A stretch of DNA of 64,000 bases. Origin: Hydractinia symbiolongicarpus (lineage: Eukaryota > Cnidaria > Hydrozoa > Anthoathecata > Hydractiniidae). Positions 9,401 to 23,300 of this stretch are shown here, piece by piece. The stretch spans positions 27,071,501 through 27,135,500 of the forward strand of contig NC_079881.1 in NCBI RefSeq assembly GCF_029227915.1, in the 5' to 3' direction. The notes under the pieces are model-generated. The model saw only the letters and a program-made list of their open reading frames with translations. It was not told the origin of the DNA and ran no database searches. The position numbers and the translations under genes are program-made. The stretch's first letter is position 1. Each line of letters opens with the position of its first letter.

Positions 9401-11056
9401 CTTATCAAAAATGTAAACATTTTTGAAAACTACAAGTCTCATGCGTTTTAGTGGTGAAAAAATAATTAAAAAAATCGTTCTGGAAATGAGTTTACTCACA
9501 GGGTACTTTCTTTGTATTCATTCGACTATACGGGCCAAGCCCGGGATTTACGGGAATTAGCGGGTTTTCGCTTGCCGGCGATTAAACCTCTTTCATTTAG
9601 CGTCTCATCAAAAATGAGAACATTTTTGAAAACTACAAGTCTCCTGCGTTTTAGTGGTGAAAAAAAAATTTAAAAAATCCTTCGGGAATTGAGTTTATTC
9701 CCTGGGTACTTTCTTTGTATACATTCGACTACACGGGCCAGGCCCGGGATTTAGGGGAAATCGCAGGTTTTGGTTTGCCGGCGATTAAACTTCTTTTATT
9801 CAGCGTCTCATCAAAAATGAAAACATTTTTGAAAACTACAAGTCTTATGCGTTTTAGTGGTGAAAAAATAATTTAAAAAATTGTTCTGGAATTGAGTTTA
9901 CTCACAGGGTACTTTCTTTGTACACATTCGACTATACGGCCCAAGCCCGGGATTTGCGGGAAATCACGGGTTTTCGTTTGCAGGCGATTAAACCTCTTTT
10001 ATTAAGCGTCTCATCAAAAATGAAAACATTTTTAAAAACTACAAGTCTCATGCGATTTAGTGGTGAAAAGATAATTTAAAAAATCCTTCGGAAAATGAGT
10101 TTACTCCCTGGGTACTTTCTTTGTATACTTTTGACTATACGGGCCAAGACCGGGATTTACGGGAAATCGCGGGTTTTCGTTTGCCGGCAATTAAACCTCT
10201 TTCATTAAGCGTCTCATTAAAAATGAAAACATTTTTAAAAACTACAAGTCTCATTCGTTCTAATGGTGCAGAAATAAGTTGAAAAATCGTTCGGGAAATC
10301 AGTTTACTCCTTGGGTACTTTCTTTTTGTACATTCAACTATACGGGCCAAGCCCGGGATTTACGGGAAATCGCGGGTTTTCGTTTGCCGGCGATTAAACT
10401 TCTTTTATTCAGCGTCTCATTAAAAATATAAACATTTTTGAAAACTACAAGTCTCATGCGTTTTAGTGGTGGAAAAATAATTTAAAAAATCGTTCTGGAA
10501 ATGAGTTTACTCACAGGGTACTTTCTTTGTATTCATTCGACTGTACGGGCCAAGCCCGGGATTTACGGGAATTAGCGGGTTTTCGCTTGCCGGCGATTAA
10601 ACCTCTTTCATTTAGCGTCTCATCAAAAATGAGAACATTTTTGAAAACTACAAGTCTCCTGCGTTTTAGTGGTGAAAAATAATTTAAAAAATCGTTCTGG
10701 AAATGAGTTTACTCACAGGGTACTTTCTTTGTATTCATTCGACTATACGGGCCAAGCCCGGGATTTACGGGAATTAGCGGGTTTTCGCTTGCCGGCGATT
10801 AAACCTCTTTCATTTAGCGTCTCATCAAAAATGAGAACATTTTTGAAAACTACAAGTCTCCTGCGTTATAGTGGTGAAAAAAAAATTTAAAAAATCCTTC
10901 GGGAATTGAGTTTATTCCCTGGGTACTTTCTTTGTATACATTCGACTACACGGGCCAGGCCCGGGATTTAGGGGAAATCGCAGGTTTTCGTTTGCCGGCG
11001 ATTAAACTTCTTTTATTCAGCGTCTCATCAAAAATGAAAACATTTTTGAAAACTAC
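6490..11056. repeat. 6,489-bp higher-order repeat, copy 2 (partial)
   Basis: This segment follows copy 1 unit by unit up to about 9,499. It then matches copy 1 with an offset of 5,475-5,476, because the 1,014-bp duplication is absent. The match ends near 11,056, where copy 1 (about 5,580) reads CTACAAGACTCATTCC and copy 2 reads CTACAAATCTTATGCG. The single-base change in the offset comes from an A-run difference (GGTGAAAAATAATT near 4,385 against GGTGAAAAAATAATT near 9,861). Confidence 0.9.
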
Positions 11057-11454
11057 AAATCTTATGCGTTTTAGTGGTGAAAAAATAATTTAAAAAATCG
11101 TTCTGGAAATGAGTTTACTCACAGGGTACTTTCTTTGTACACATTCGACTATACGGCCCAAGCCCGGGATTTGCGGGAAATCACGGGTTTTCGTTTGCAG
11201 GCGATTAAACCTCTTTCATTAAGCGTCTCATCAAAAATGAAAACATTTTTAAAAACTACAAGTCTCATGGACTTTAGTGGTGAAATAATAATTTAAAAAA
11301 TCGTTCGGGAAATGAGTTTACTCCCTTGATACTTTCTTTGTATACTTTTGACTATACGCGCCGAGTCTAGGATTTACGGGAAATCGCAGGTTTTCGTTTA
11401 CCGGCGATTAAACTTCTTTTATTCAGCGTCTCATCAAAAATGAAAACTTTTTTG
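11057..11454. repeat. Satellite junction segment between two HOR domains
   Basis: About two monomers of ordinary satellite, an F unit (around 11,155) followed by a D-like unit carrying CGCGCCGAGTCTAGG, separate the 6,489-bp and 4,261-bp domains. No foreign sequence is seen here. Confidence 0.7.
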
Positions 11455-14400
11455 AAAACTACAAGTCTCATGCGTTTTAGTGGTGAAAAAATAATTTAAA
11501 AAATCGTTCGGAAAATGAGTTTACTCCCTGGGTACTTTCTTTGTATACTTTTGACTATACGGCCCAAGCCCGGGATTTACGGGAAATCGCGGGTTTTCGT
11601 TTGCCGGCGATTAAACTTCTTTTATCCAGCGTCTTATCAAAAATGTAAACATTTTTGAAAACTACAAGTCTTATGCGTTTTAGTGGTGAAAAAATAATTT
11701 AAAAAATCGTTCGGGAAATGAGTTTACTCCCTGGGTACTTTCTTTGTATACTTTTGACTATACGGGCCGAGTCTGGGATTTACGGGAAATCGCAGGTTTT
11801 CGTTTGCCGGCGATTAAACCTCTTTCATTAAGCGTCTCATTAAAAATGAAAACATTTTTAAAAAATACAAGTCTCATTCGTTCTAATGGTGCAGAAATAA
11901 GTTGAAAAATTGTTCGGGAAATCAGTTTACACCTTGGGTATTTTTTTTATATACATTCAACTATACGGGCCAAGCCCGGGATTTACGGGAAATCGCGGGT
12001 TTTCGTTTGCCGGCGATTAAACTTCTTTTATTAAGCGTCTCATCAAAAATGAAAACAAGTTTGAAAACTACAAGTCTCATGCGTTTTAGTGGTGAAAAAA
12101 TAATTTAAAAAATTGTTCTGGAATTGAGTTTACTCACAGGGTACTTTCTTTGTACACATTCGACTATACGGCCCAAGCCCGGGATTTGCGGGAAATCGCA
12201 GGTTTTCGTTTGCCGGCGATTAAACTTCTTTTATTCAGCGTCTCATCAAAAATGAAAACTTTTTTGAAAACTACAAGTCTCATGTGATTTAGTGGTGAAA
12301 AGATAATTTAAAAAATCGTTCGGAAAATGAGTTTACTCCCTGGGTACTTTCTTTGTATACTTTTGACTATACGGGCCAAGCCCGAGATTTACGGGAAATT
12401 GCGGGTTTTCGTTTGCCGGCGATTAAACTTCTTTTATCCAGCGTCTTATCAAAAATGTAAACACTTTTGAAAACTACAAGTCATATGCGTTTTAGTGGTG
12501 AAAAAATAATTTAAATAATCGTTCGGGGAATGAGTTAACTCCCTGGGTACTTACTTTGTATACTTTTGACTATACGGGCCGAGTCTGGGATTTACGGGAA
12601 ATCGCAGGTTTTCGTTTGCCGGCGATTAAACCTCTTTCATTAAGCGTCTCATTAAAAATGAAAACATTTTTAAAAACTACAAGTCTCATTCGTTCTAATG
12701 GTGCAGAAATAAGTTGAAAAATCGTTCGGAAAATCAGTTTACTCCTTGGGTACTTTCTTTATATACATTCAACTATACGGGCCAAGCCCGGGATGTACGG
12801 GAAATCGCGGGTTTTCGTTTGCCGGCGATTAAACTTCTTTTATTCAGCGTCTCATCAAAAATGAAAACAAGTTTGAAAACTACAAGTCTCATGCGTTTTA
12901 GTGGTGAAAAAATAATTTAAAAAATCGTTCGGAAAATGAGTTTACTCCCTGGGTACTTTCTTTGTATACTTTTGACTATACGGGCCAAGCCCGAGATTTA
13001 CGGGAAATCGCGGGTTTTCGTTTGCCGGCGATTAAACTTCTTTTATCCAGCGTCTTATCAAAAATGTAAACATTTTTGAAAACTACAAGTCTTATGCGTT
13101 TTAGTGGTGAAAAAATAATTTAAATAATCGTTCGGGAAATGAGTTAACTCCCTGGGTACTTACTTTGTATACTTTTGACTATACGGGCCGAGTCTGGGAT
13201 TTACGGGAAATCGCAGGTTTTCGTTTGCCGACGATTAAACCTCTTTCATTAAGCGTCTCATTAAAAATGAAAACATTTTTAAAAACTACAAGTCTCATTC
13301 GTTCTAATGGTGCAGAAATAAGTTGAAAAATCGTTCGGAAAATCAGTTTACTCCTTGGGTACTTTCTTTATATACATTCAACTATACGGGCCAAGCCCGG
13401 GATTTACGGGAAATCGCGGGTTTTCGTTTGCCGGCGATTAAACTTCTTTTATTCAGCGTCTCATTAAAAATGAAAACATTTTTAAAAACTACAAGTCTCA
13501 TTCGTTCTAATGGTGCAGAAATAAGTTGAAAAATCGTTCGGGAAATCAGTTTACTCCTTGGGTACTTTCTTTATATACATTCAACTATACGGGCCAAGCC
13601 CGGGATTTACGGGAAATCGCGGGTATTCGTTTGCCGGCGATTAAACGTCTTTTATTCAGCGTCTCATCAAAAATGAAAACAAGTTTGAAAACTACAAGTC
13701 TCATGCGTTTTAGTGGTGAAAAAATAATTTAAAAAATCGTTCGGAAAATGAGTTTACTCCTTGGGTACTTTCTTTGTATACTTTTGACTATACGGGCCAA
13801 GCCCGGAATTTAGGGGAAATCGCGGGTTTTCGTTTGCCGGCGATTAAACTTCTTTTATTCAGCGTCTTATCAAAAATGTAAACATTTTTGAAAACTACAA
13901 GTCTCATGCGTTTTAGTGGTGAAAAAATAATTTAAAAAATCGTTCTGGAAATGAGCTAACTCACAGGGTACTTTCTTTGTATTCATTCGACTATACGGGC
14001 CAAGCCCGGGATTTACGGGAATTAGCGGGTTTTCGCTTGCCGGCGATTAAACCTCTTTCATTTAGCGTCTCATCAAAAATGAGAACATTTTTGAAAACTA
14101 CAAGTCTCCTGCGTTTTAGTGGTGAAAAAAAAATTTAAAAAATCCTTCGGGAATTGAGTTTATTTCCTGGGTACTTTCTTTGTATACATTCGACTACACG
14201 GGCCAGGCCCGGGATTAAGGGGAAATCGCAGGTTTTCGTTTGCCGGCGATTAAACTTCTTTTATTCAGCGTCTCATCAAAAATGAAAACTTTTTTGAAAA
14301 CTACAAGTCTCATGCGATTTAGTGGTGAAAAGATAATTTAAAAAATCGTTCTGGAAATGAGTTTACTCACAGGGCACTTTCTTTGTATACATTCGACTAT

Positions 14401-15715
14401 ACGGGACAAGCCGGGATTTACGGGAAATCGCGGGTTTTAGTTTGCCGGTGATTAAACCTCTTTCATTAAGCGTCTCATTAAAAATGAAAACATTTTTAAA
14501 AACTACAAGTCTCATTCGTTCTAATGGTGCAGAAATAAGTTGAAAAATCGTTCGGGAAATCAGTTTACTCCTTGGGTACTTTCTTTATATACATTCAACT
14601 ATACGGGCCAAGCCCGGGATTTACAAGAAATCGCGGGTTTTCGTTTGCCGGCGATTAAACTTCTTTTATTCAGCGTCTCATCAAAAATGAAAACAAGTTT
14701 GAAAACTACAAGTCTCATGCGTTTTAGTGGTGAAAAAATAATTTAAAAAATCGTTCGGAAAATGAGTTTACTCCCTGGGTACTTTCTTTGTATACTTTTG
14801 ACTATACGGGCCAAGCCCGGGATTTACGGGAAATCGCGGGTTTTCGTTTGCCGGCGATTAAACTTCTTTTATCCAGCGTCGTATCAAAAATGTAAACATT
14901 TTTGAAAACTACAAGTCTTATGCGTTTTAGTGGTGAAAAAATAATTTAAAAAATCGTTCGGGAAATGAGTTTACTCCCTGGGTACTTTCTTTGTATACTT
15001 TTGACTATACGGGCCGAGTCTGGGATTTACGGGAAATCGCAGGTTTTCGTTTACCGGCGATTAAACCTTTTTCATTAAGCGTCTCATTAAAAATGAAAAC
15101 ATTTTTAAAAACTACAAGTCTCATTCGTTCTAAGGTGCAGAAATAAGTTGAAAAATCGTTCGGGAAATCAGTTTACTCCTTGGGTACTTTCTTTATATAC
15201 ATTCAACTATACGGGCCAAGCCCGGGATTTACGGGAAATCGTGGGTTTTCGTTTGCCGGCGATTAAACTTCTTTTATTCAGCGTCTCATCAAAAATGAAA
15301 ACATTTTTAAAAACTACAAGTCTCATGGACTTTAGTGGTGAAATAATAATTTAAAAAATCGTTCGGGAAATGAGTTTACTCCCTTGGTACTTTCTTTGTA
15401 TACTTTTGACTATACGCGCCGAGTCTGGGATTTACGGGAAATCGCAGGTTTTCGTTTAGCGGCGATTAAACTTCTTTTATTCAGCGTCTCATCAAAAATG
15501 AAAACTTTTTTGAAAACTACAAGTCTCATGCGATTTAGTGGTGAAAAGATAATTTAAAAAATCGTTCTGGAAATGAGTTTACTCACAGGGTACTTTCTTT
15601 ATATACATTCAACTATACGGGCCAAGCCCGGGATTTACGGGAAATCGCGGGTTTTCGTTTGCCGGCGATTAAACTTCTTTTATTCAGCGTCTCATCAAAA
15701 ATGAAAACAAGTTTG
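11455..15715. repeat. 4,261-bp higher-order repeat, copy 1
   Basis: Landmarks at 11,902, 12,714, 13,323, 13,526, 14,540 and 15,148 all recur exactly 4,261 bases later (16,163 to 19,409). The period is 21 monomers minus 2 bases. Private variants shared by both copies include CTACAAGTCATATGCG, GGGATGTACGGG, GGGTATTCG, TTTTAGTTTGCC or TTTTAGTTAGCC, and a one-base loss in TTCTAAGGTGCAG. The last two monomers of this copy (about 15,290-15,715) have no match at the end of copy 2. Confidence 0.92.
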
Positions 15716-18700
15716 AAAACTACAAGTCTCATGCGTTTTAGTGGTGAAAAAATAATTTAAAAAATCGTTCGGAAAATGAGTTTACTCCCTGGGTACTTTC
15801 TTTGTATACTTTTGACTATACGGCCCAAGCCCGGGATTTACGGGAAATCGCGGGTTTTCGTTTGCCGGCGATTAAACTTCTTTTATCCAGCGTCTTATCA
15901 AAAATGTAAACATTTTTGAAAACTACAAGTCTTATGCGTTTTAGTGGTGAAAAAATAATTTAAAAAATCGTTCGGGAAATGAGTTTACTCCCTGGGTACT
16001 TTCTTTGTATACTTTTGACTATACGGGCCGAGTCTGGGATTTACGGGAAATCGCAGGTTTTCGTTTGCCGGCGATTAAACCTCTTTCATTAAGCGTCTCA
16101 TTAAAAATGAAAACATTTTTAAAAAATACAAGTCTCATTCGTTCTAATGGTGCAGAAATAAGTTGAAAAATTGTTCGGGAAATCAGTTTACACCTTGGGT
16201 ATTTTTTTTATATACATTCAACTATACGGGCCAAGCCCGGGATTTACGGGAAATCGCGGGTTTTCGTTTGCCGGCGATTAAACTTCTTTTATTCAGCGTC
16301 TCATCAAAAATGAAAACGAGTTTGAAAACTACAAGTCTCATGCGTTTTAGTGGTGAAAAAATAATTTAAAAAATTGTTCTGGAATTGAGTTTACTCACAG
16401 GGTACTTTCTTTGTACACATTCGACTATACGGCCCAAGCCCGGGATTTGCGGGAAATCGCAGGTTTTCGTTTGCCGGCGATTAAACTTCTTTTATTCAGC
16501 GTCTCATCAAAAATGAAAACTTTTTTGAAAACTACAAGTCTCATGTGATTTAGTGGTGAAAAGATAATTTAAAAAATCGTTCGGAAAATGAGTTTACTCC
16601 CTGGGTACTTTCTTTGTATACTTTTGACTATACGGGCCAAGCCCGAGATTTACGGGAAATTGCGGGTTTTCGTTTGCCGGCGATTAAACTTCTTTTATCC
16701 AGCGTCTTATCAAAAATGTAAACATTTTTGAAAACTACAAGTCATATGCGTTTTAGTGGTGAAAAAATAATTTAAATAATCGTTCGGGGAATGAGTTAAC
16801 TCCCTGGGTACTTACTTTGTATACTTTTGACTATACGGGCCGAGTCTGGGATTTACGGGAAATCGCAGGTTTTCGTTTGCCGGCGATTAAACCTCTTTCA
16901 TTAAGCGTCTCATTAAAAATGAAAACATTTTTAAAAACTACAAGTCTCATTCGTTCTAATGGTGCAGAAATAAGTTGAAAAATCGTTCGGAAAATCAGTT
17001 TACTCCTTGGGTACTTTCTTTATATACATTCAACTATACGGGCCAAGCCCGGGATGTACGGGAAATCGCGGGTTTTCGTTTGCCGGCGATTAAACTTCTT
17101 TTATTCAGCGTCTCATCAAAAATGAAAACAAGTTTGAAAACTACAAGTCTCATGCGTTTTAGTGGTGAAAAAATAATTTAAAAAATCGTTCGGAAAATGA
17201 GTTTACTCCCTGGGTACTTTCTTTGTATACTTTTGACTATACGGGCCAAGCCCGAGATTTACGGGAAATCGCGGGTTTTCGTTTGCCGGCGATTAAACTT
17301 CTTTTATCCAGCGTCTTATCAAAAATGTAAACATTTTTGAAAACTACAAGTCTTATGCGTTTTAGTGGTGAAAAAATAATTTAAATAATCGTTCGGGAAA
17401 TGAGTTAACTCCCTGGGTACTTACTTTGTATACTTTTGACTATACGGGCCGAGTCTGGGATTTACGGGAAATCGCAGGTTTTCGTTTGCCGACGATTAAA
17501 CCTCTTTCATTAAGCGTCTCATTAAAAATGAAAACATTTTTAAAAACTACAAGTCTCATTCGTTCTAATGGTGCAGAAATAAGTTGAAAAATCGTTCGGA
17601 AAATCAGTTTACTCCTTGGGTACTTTCTTTATATACATTCAACTATACGGGCCAAGCCCGGGATTTACGGGAAATCGCGGGTTTTCGTTTGCCGGCGATT
17701 AAACTTCTTTTATTCAGCGTCTCATTAAAAATGAAAACATTTTTAAAAACTACAAGTCTCATTCGTTCTAATGGTGCAGAAATAAGTTGAAAAATCGTTC
17801 GGGAAATCAGTTTACTCCTTGGGTACTTTCTTTATATACATTCAACTATACGGGCCAAGCCCGGGATTTACGGGAAATCGCGGGTATTCGTTTGCCGGCG
17901 ATTAAACGTCTTTTATTCAGCGTCTCATCAAAAATGAAAACAAGTTTGAAAACTACAAGTCTCATGCGTTTTAGTGGTGAAAAAATAATTTAAAAAATCG
18001 TTCGGAAAATGAGTTTACTCCTTGGGTACTTTCTTTGTATACTTTTGACTATACGGGCCAAGCCCGGAATTTACGGGAAATCGCGGGTTTTCGTTTGCCG
18101 GCGATTAAACTTCTTTTATTCAGCGTCTTATCAAAAATGTAAACATTTTTGAAAACTACAAGTCTCATGCGTTTTAGTGGTGAAAAAATAATTTAAAAAA
18201 TCGTTCTGGAAATGAGCTAACTCACAGGGTACTTTCTTTGTATTCATTCGACTATACGGGCCAAGCCCGGGATTTACGGGAATTAGCGGGTTTTCGCTTG
18301 CCGGCGATTAAACCTCTTTCATTTAGCGTCTCATCAAAAATGAGAACATTTTTGAAAACTACAAGTCTCCTGCGTTTTAGTGGTGAAAAAAAAATTTAAA
18401 AAATCCTTCGGGAATTGAGTTTATTTCCTGGGTACTTTCTTTGTATACATTCGACTACACGGGCCAGGCCCGGGATTAAGGGGAAATCGCAGGTTTTCCT
18501 TTGCCGGCGATTAAACTTCTTTTATTCAGCGTCTCATCAAAAATGAAAACTTTTTTGAAAACTACAAGTCTCATGCGATTTAGTGGTGAAAAGATAATTT
18601 AAAAAATCGTTCTGGAAATGAGTTTACTCACAGGGCACTTTCTTTGTATACATTCGACTATACGGGACAAGCCGGGATTTACGGGAAATCGCGGGTTTTA

Positions 18701-19545
18701 GTTAGCCGGTGATTAAACCTCTTTCATTAAGCGTCTCATTAAAAATGAAAACATTTTTAAAAACTACAAGTCTCATTCGTTCTAATGGTGCAGAAATAAG
18801 TTGAAAAATCGTTCGGGAAATCAGTTTACTCCTTGGGTACTTTCTTTATATACATTCAACTATCCGGGCCAAGCCCGGGATTTACAAGAAATCGCGGGTT
18901 TTCGTTTGCCGGCGATTAAACTTCTTTTATTCAGCGTCTCATCAAAAATGAAAACAAGTTTGAAAACTACAAGTCTCATGCGTTTTAGTGGTGAAAAAAT
19001 AATTTAAAAAATCGTTCGGAAAATGAGTTTACTCCCTGGGTACTTTCTTTGTATACTTTTGACTATACGGGCCAAGCCCGGGATTTACGGGAAATCGCGG
19101 GTTTTCGTTTGCCGGCGATTAAACTTCTTTTATCCAGCGTCGTATCAAAAATGTAAACATTTTTGAAAACTACAAGTCTTATGCGTTTTAGTGGTGAAAA
19201 AATAATTTAAAAAATCGTTCGGGAAATGAGTTTACTCCCTGGGTACTTTCTTTGTATACTTTTGACTATACGGGCCGAGTCTGGGATTTACGGGAAATCG
19301 CAGGTTTTCGTTTGCCGGCGATTAAACCTTTTTCATTAAGCGTCTCATTAAAAATGAAAACATTTTTAAAAACTACAAGTCTCATTCGTTCTAAGGTGCA
19401 GAAATAAGTTGAAAAATCGTTCGGGAAATCAGTTTACTCCTTGGGAACTTTCTTTATATACATTCAACTATACGGGCCAAGCCCGGGATTTACGGGAAAT
19501 CGTGGGTTTTCGTTTGCCGGCGATTAAACTTCTTTTATTCAGCGT
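15716..19545. repeat. 4,261-bp higher-order repeat, copy 2 (partial)
   Basis: This copy matches 11,455-15,285 with only scattered base changes, for example CTATCCGGG near 18,862 against CTATACGGG in copy 1, and TTTTCCTTTGCC near 18,495. The match ends near 19,545, where this copy reads CTCATTAAAAATG and copy 1 reads CTCATCAAAAATG. Confidence 0.9.
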
Positions 19546-20399
19546 CTCATTAAAAATGAAAACATTTTTAAAAACTACAAGTCTCATTCGTTCTAATGGT
19601 GCAGAAATAAGTTGAAAAATCGTTCGGGAAATCAGTTTACACCTTTGGTATTTTTTTTATATACATTCAACTATACGGGCCAAGCCCGGGATTTACGGGA
19701 AATCGCGGGTTTTCGTTTGCCGGCGATTAAACTTCTTTTATTCAGCGTCTCATCAAAAATGAAAACAAGTTTGAAAACTACAAGTCTCCTGCGTTTTAGT
19801 GGTGAAAAAAAAATTTAAAAAATCCTTCGGGAATTGAGTTTATTTCCTGGGTACTTTCTTTGTATACATTCGACTACACGGGCCAGGCCCGGGATTAAGG
19901 GGAAATCGCAGGTTTTCGTTTGCCGACGATTAAACTTTTTTATTCAGCGTCTCATCAAAAATGAAAACTTTTTTGAAAACTACAAGTCTCATGCGATTTA
20001 GTGGTGAAAAGATAATTTAAAAAATCGTTCTGGAAATGAGTTTACTCACAGGGCACTTTCTTTGTATACATTCGACTATACGGGACAAGCTGGGATTTAC
20101 GGGAAATCGCGGGTTTTCGTTTGCCGGTGATTAAACCTCTTTCATTAAGCGTCTCATTAAAAATGAAAACATTTTTAAAAACTACAAGTCTCATTCGTTC
20201 TAATGGTGCAGAAATAAGTTGAAAAATCGTTCGGGAAATCAGTTTACTCCTTGGGTACTTTCTTTATATACATTCAACTATACGGGCCAAGCCCGGGATT
20301 TACGGGAAATCGTGGGTTTTCGTTTGCCGGCGATTAAACTTCTTTTATCCAGCGTCTTATCAAAAATGTAAACATTTTTGAAAACTACAAGTCTTATGC
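19546..20399. repeat. Mosaic satellite segment
   Basis: About four monomers (E, B-like, G and E) carry a short variant AAACTTTTTTATTCAG lacking two bases near 19,934, and a TCGTGGG variant near 20,311. The segment links the 4,261-bp domain to the block that is repeated near 40 kb. It also has a relative at 31,920-32,800. Confidence 0.7.
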
Positions 20400-23300
20400 G
20401 TTTTAGTGGTGAAAAAATAATTTAAAAAATCGTTCGGAAAATGAGTTTACTCCCTGGGTACTTTCTTTGTATACTTTTGACTATACGGGCCAAGCCCGGG
20501 ATTTACGGGAAATCGCGGGTTTTCGTTTGCCGGCGATTAAACTTCTTTTATCCAGCGTCTTATCAAAAATGTAAACATTTTTGAAAACTACAAGTCTTAT
20601 GCGTTTTAGTGGTGAAAAAATAATTTAAAAAATCGTTCGGGAAATGAGTTTACTCCCTGGGTACTTTCTTTGTATACTTTTGACTATACGGGCCGAGTCT
20701 GGGATTTACGGGAAATCGCAGGTTTTCGTTTGCCGGCGATTAAACCTCTTTCATTAAGCGTCTCATTAAAAATGAAAACATTTTTAAAAACTACAAGTCT
20801 CATTCTTTCTAATGGTGCAGAAATAAGTTGAAAAATCGTTCGGGAAATCAGTGTACTCCTTGGGTACTTTCTTTATATACATTCAACTATACGGGCCAAG
20901 CCCGGGATTTACGGGAAATCGCGGGTTTTCGTTTGCCGGCGATTAAACTTCTTTTATTCAGCGTCTCATTAAAAATGAAAACATTTTTAAAAATTACAAG
21001 TCTCATTCGTTCTAATGGTGCAGAAATAAGTTGAAAAATCGTTCGGGAAATCAGTTTACTCCTTGGGTATTTTTTTTATATACATTCAACTATACGGGCC
21101 AAGCCCGGGATTTACGGGAAATCGCGGGTTTTCGTTTGCCGGCGATTAAACTTCTTTTATTCAGCGTCTCATCAAAAATGAAAACAAGTTTGAAAACTAC
21201 AAGTCTCATGCGTTTTAGTGGTGAAAAAATAATTTAAAAAATCGTTCGGAAAATGAGTTTACTCCTTGGGTACTTTCTTTGTATACTTTTGACTATACGG
21301 GCCAAGCCCGGGATTTACGGGAAATCGCGGGTTTTCGTTTGCCGGCGATTAAACTTCTTTTATTCAGCGTCTTATCAAAAATGTAAACATTTTTGAAAAC
21401 TACAAGTCTCATGCGTTTTAGTGGTGAAAAAATAATTTAAAAAATCGTTCTGGAAATGAGTTTACTCACAGGGTACTTTCTTTGTATTCATTCGACTATA
21501 CGGGCCAAGCCCGGGATTTACGGGAATTAGCGGGTTTTCGCTTGCCGGCGATTAAACCTCTTTCATTTAGCGTCTCATCAAAAATGAGAACATTTTTGAA
21601 AACTACAAGTCTCCTGCGTTTTAGTGGTGAAAAAAAAATTTAAAAAATCCTTCGGGAATTGAGTTTATTCCCTGGGTACTTTCTTTGTATACATTCGACT
21701 ACACGGACCAGGCCCGGGATTTAGGGGAAATCGCAGGTTTTCGTTTGCCGGCGATTAAACTTCTTTTATTCAGCGTCTCATCAAAAATGAAAACATTTTT
21801 GAAAACTACAAGTCTCATGCGTTTTAATGGTGAAAAAATAATTTAAAAAATCGTTCTGGAAATGAGTTTACTCACAGGGTACTTTCTTTGTATTCATTCG
21901 ACTATACGGGCCAAGCCCGGGATTTACGGGAATTAGCGGGTTTTCGCTTGCCGGCGATTAAACCTCTTTCATTTAGCGTCTCATCGAAAATGAGAACATT
22001 TTTGAAAACTACAAGTCTTATGCGTTTTAGTGGTGAAAAAATAATTTAAAAAATCGTTCTGGAATTGAGTTTACTCACAGGGTACTTTCTTTGTTCACAT
22101 TCGACTATACGGCCCAAGCCCGGGATTTGCGGGAAATCACGGGTTTTCGTTTGCAGGCGATTAAACCTCTTTCATTAAGCGTCTCATCAAAAATGAAAAC
22201 ATTTTTAAAAACTACAAGTCTCATGGGCTTTAGTGGTGAAATAATAATTTAAAAAATCGTTCGGGAAATGAGTTTACTCCCTGGGTACTTTCTTTGTATA
22301 CTTTTGACTATACGCGCCGAGTCTGGGATTTACGAGAAATCGCAGGTTTTCGTTTGCCGGCGATTGAACTTCTTTTATTCAGCGTCTCATCATAAATGAA
22401 AACTTTTTTGAAAACTACAAGTCTCATGCGATTTAGTGGTGAAAAGATAATTTAAAAAATCGTTCGGAAAATGAGTTTACTCCCTGGGTACTTTCTTTGT
22501 ATACTTTTGACTATACGGGCCAAGCCCGGGATTTACGGGAAATCGCGGGTTTTCGTTTGCCGGCGATTAAACTTCTTTTATTCAGCGTCTTATCAAAAAT
22601 GTAAACATTTTTGAAAACTACAAGTCTTATGCGTTTTAGTGGTGAAAAAATAATTTAAAAAATCGTTCTGGAAATGAGTTTACTCACAGGGTACTTTCTT
22701 TGTATACATTCGACTATACGGGCCAAGCCCGGGATTTTCGGGAAATCGCGGGTTTTCGTTTGCCGGCGATTAAACCTCTTTCATTAAGCGTCTCATCAAA
22801 AATGAAAACATTTTTAAAAACTACAAGTCTCATGGGCTTTAGTGATGAAATAATAATTTAAAAAATCGTTCGGGAAATGAGTTTACTCCCTGGGTACTTT
22901 CTTTGTATACTTTTGGCTATAAGGGCCGAGTCTGGGATTTACGGGAAATCGCGGGTTTTCGTTTGCCGGCGATTAAACCTCTTTCATTAAGCGTCTCATT
23001 AAAAATGAAAACAAGTTTGAAAACTACAAGTCTCATGCGTTTTAGTGGTGAAAAAATAATTTAAAAAATCGTTCTGGAAATGAGTTTACTCACAGGGTAC
23101 TTTCTTTGTGTTCATTCGACTATACGGGCCAAGCCCGGGATTTACGGGAATTAGCGGGTTTCCCTTGCCGGCGATTAAACCTCTTTCATTAGGCGTCTTA
23201 TCAAAAATGAGAATATTTTTGAAAACTACAAGTCTCCTGCGTTTTAGTGGTGAAAAAAAAATTTAAAAAATCATTCGGGAATTGAGTTTATTCCCTGGGT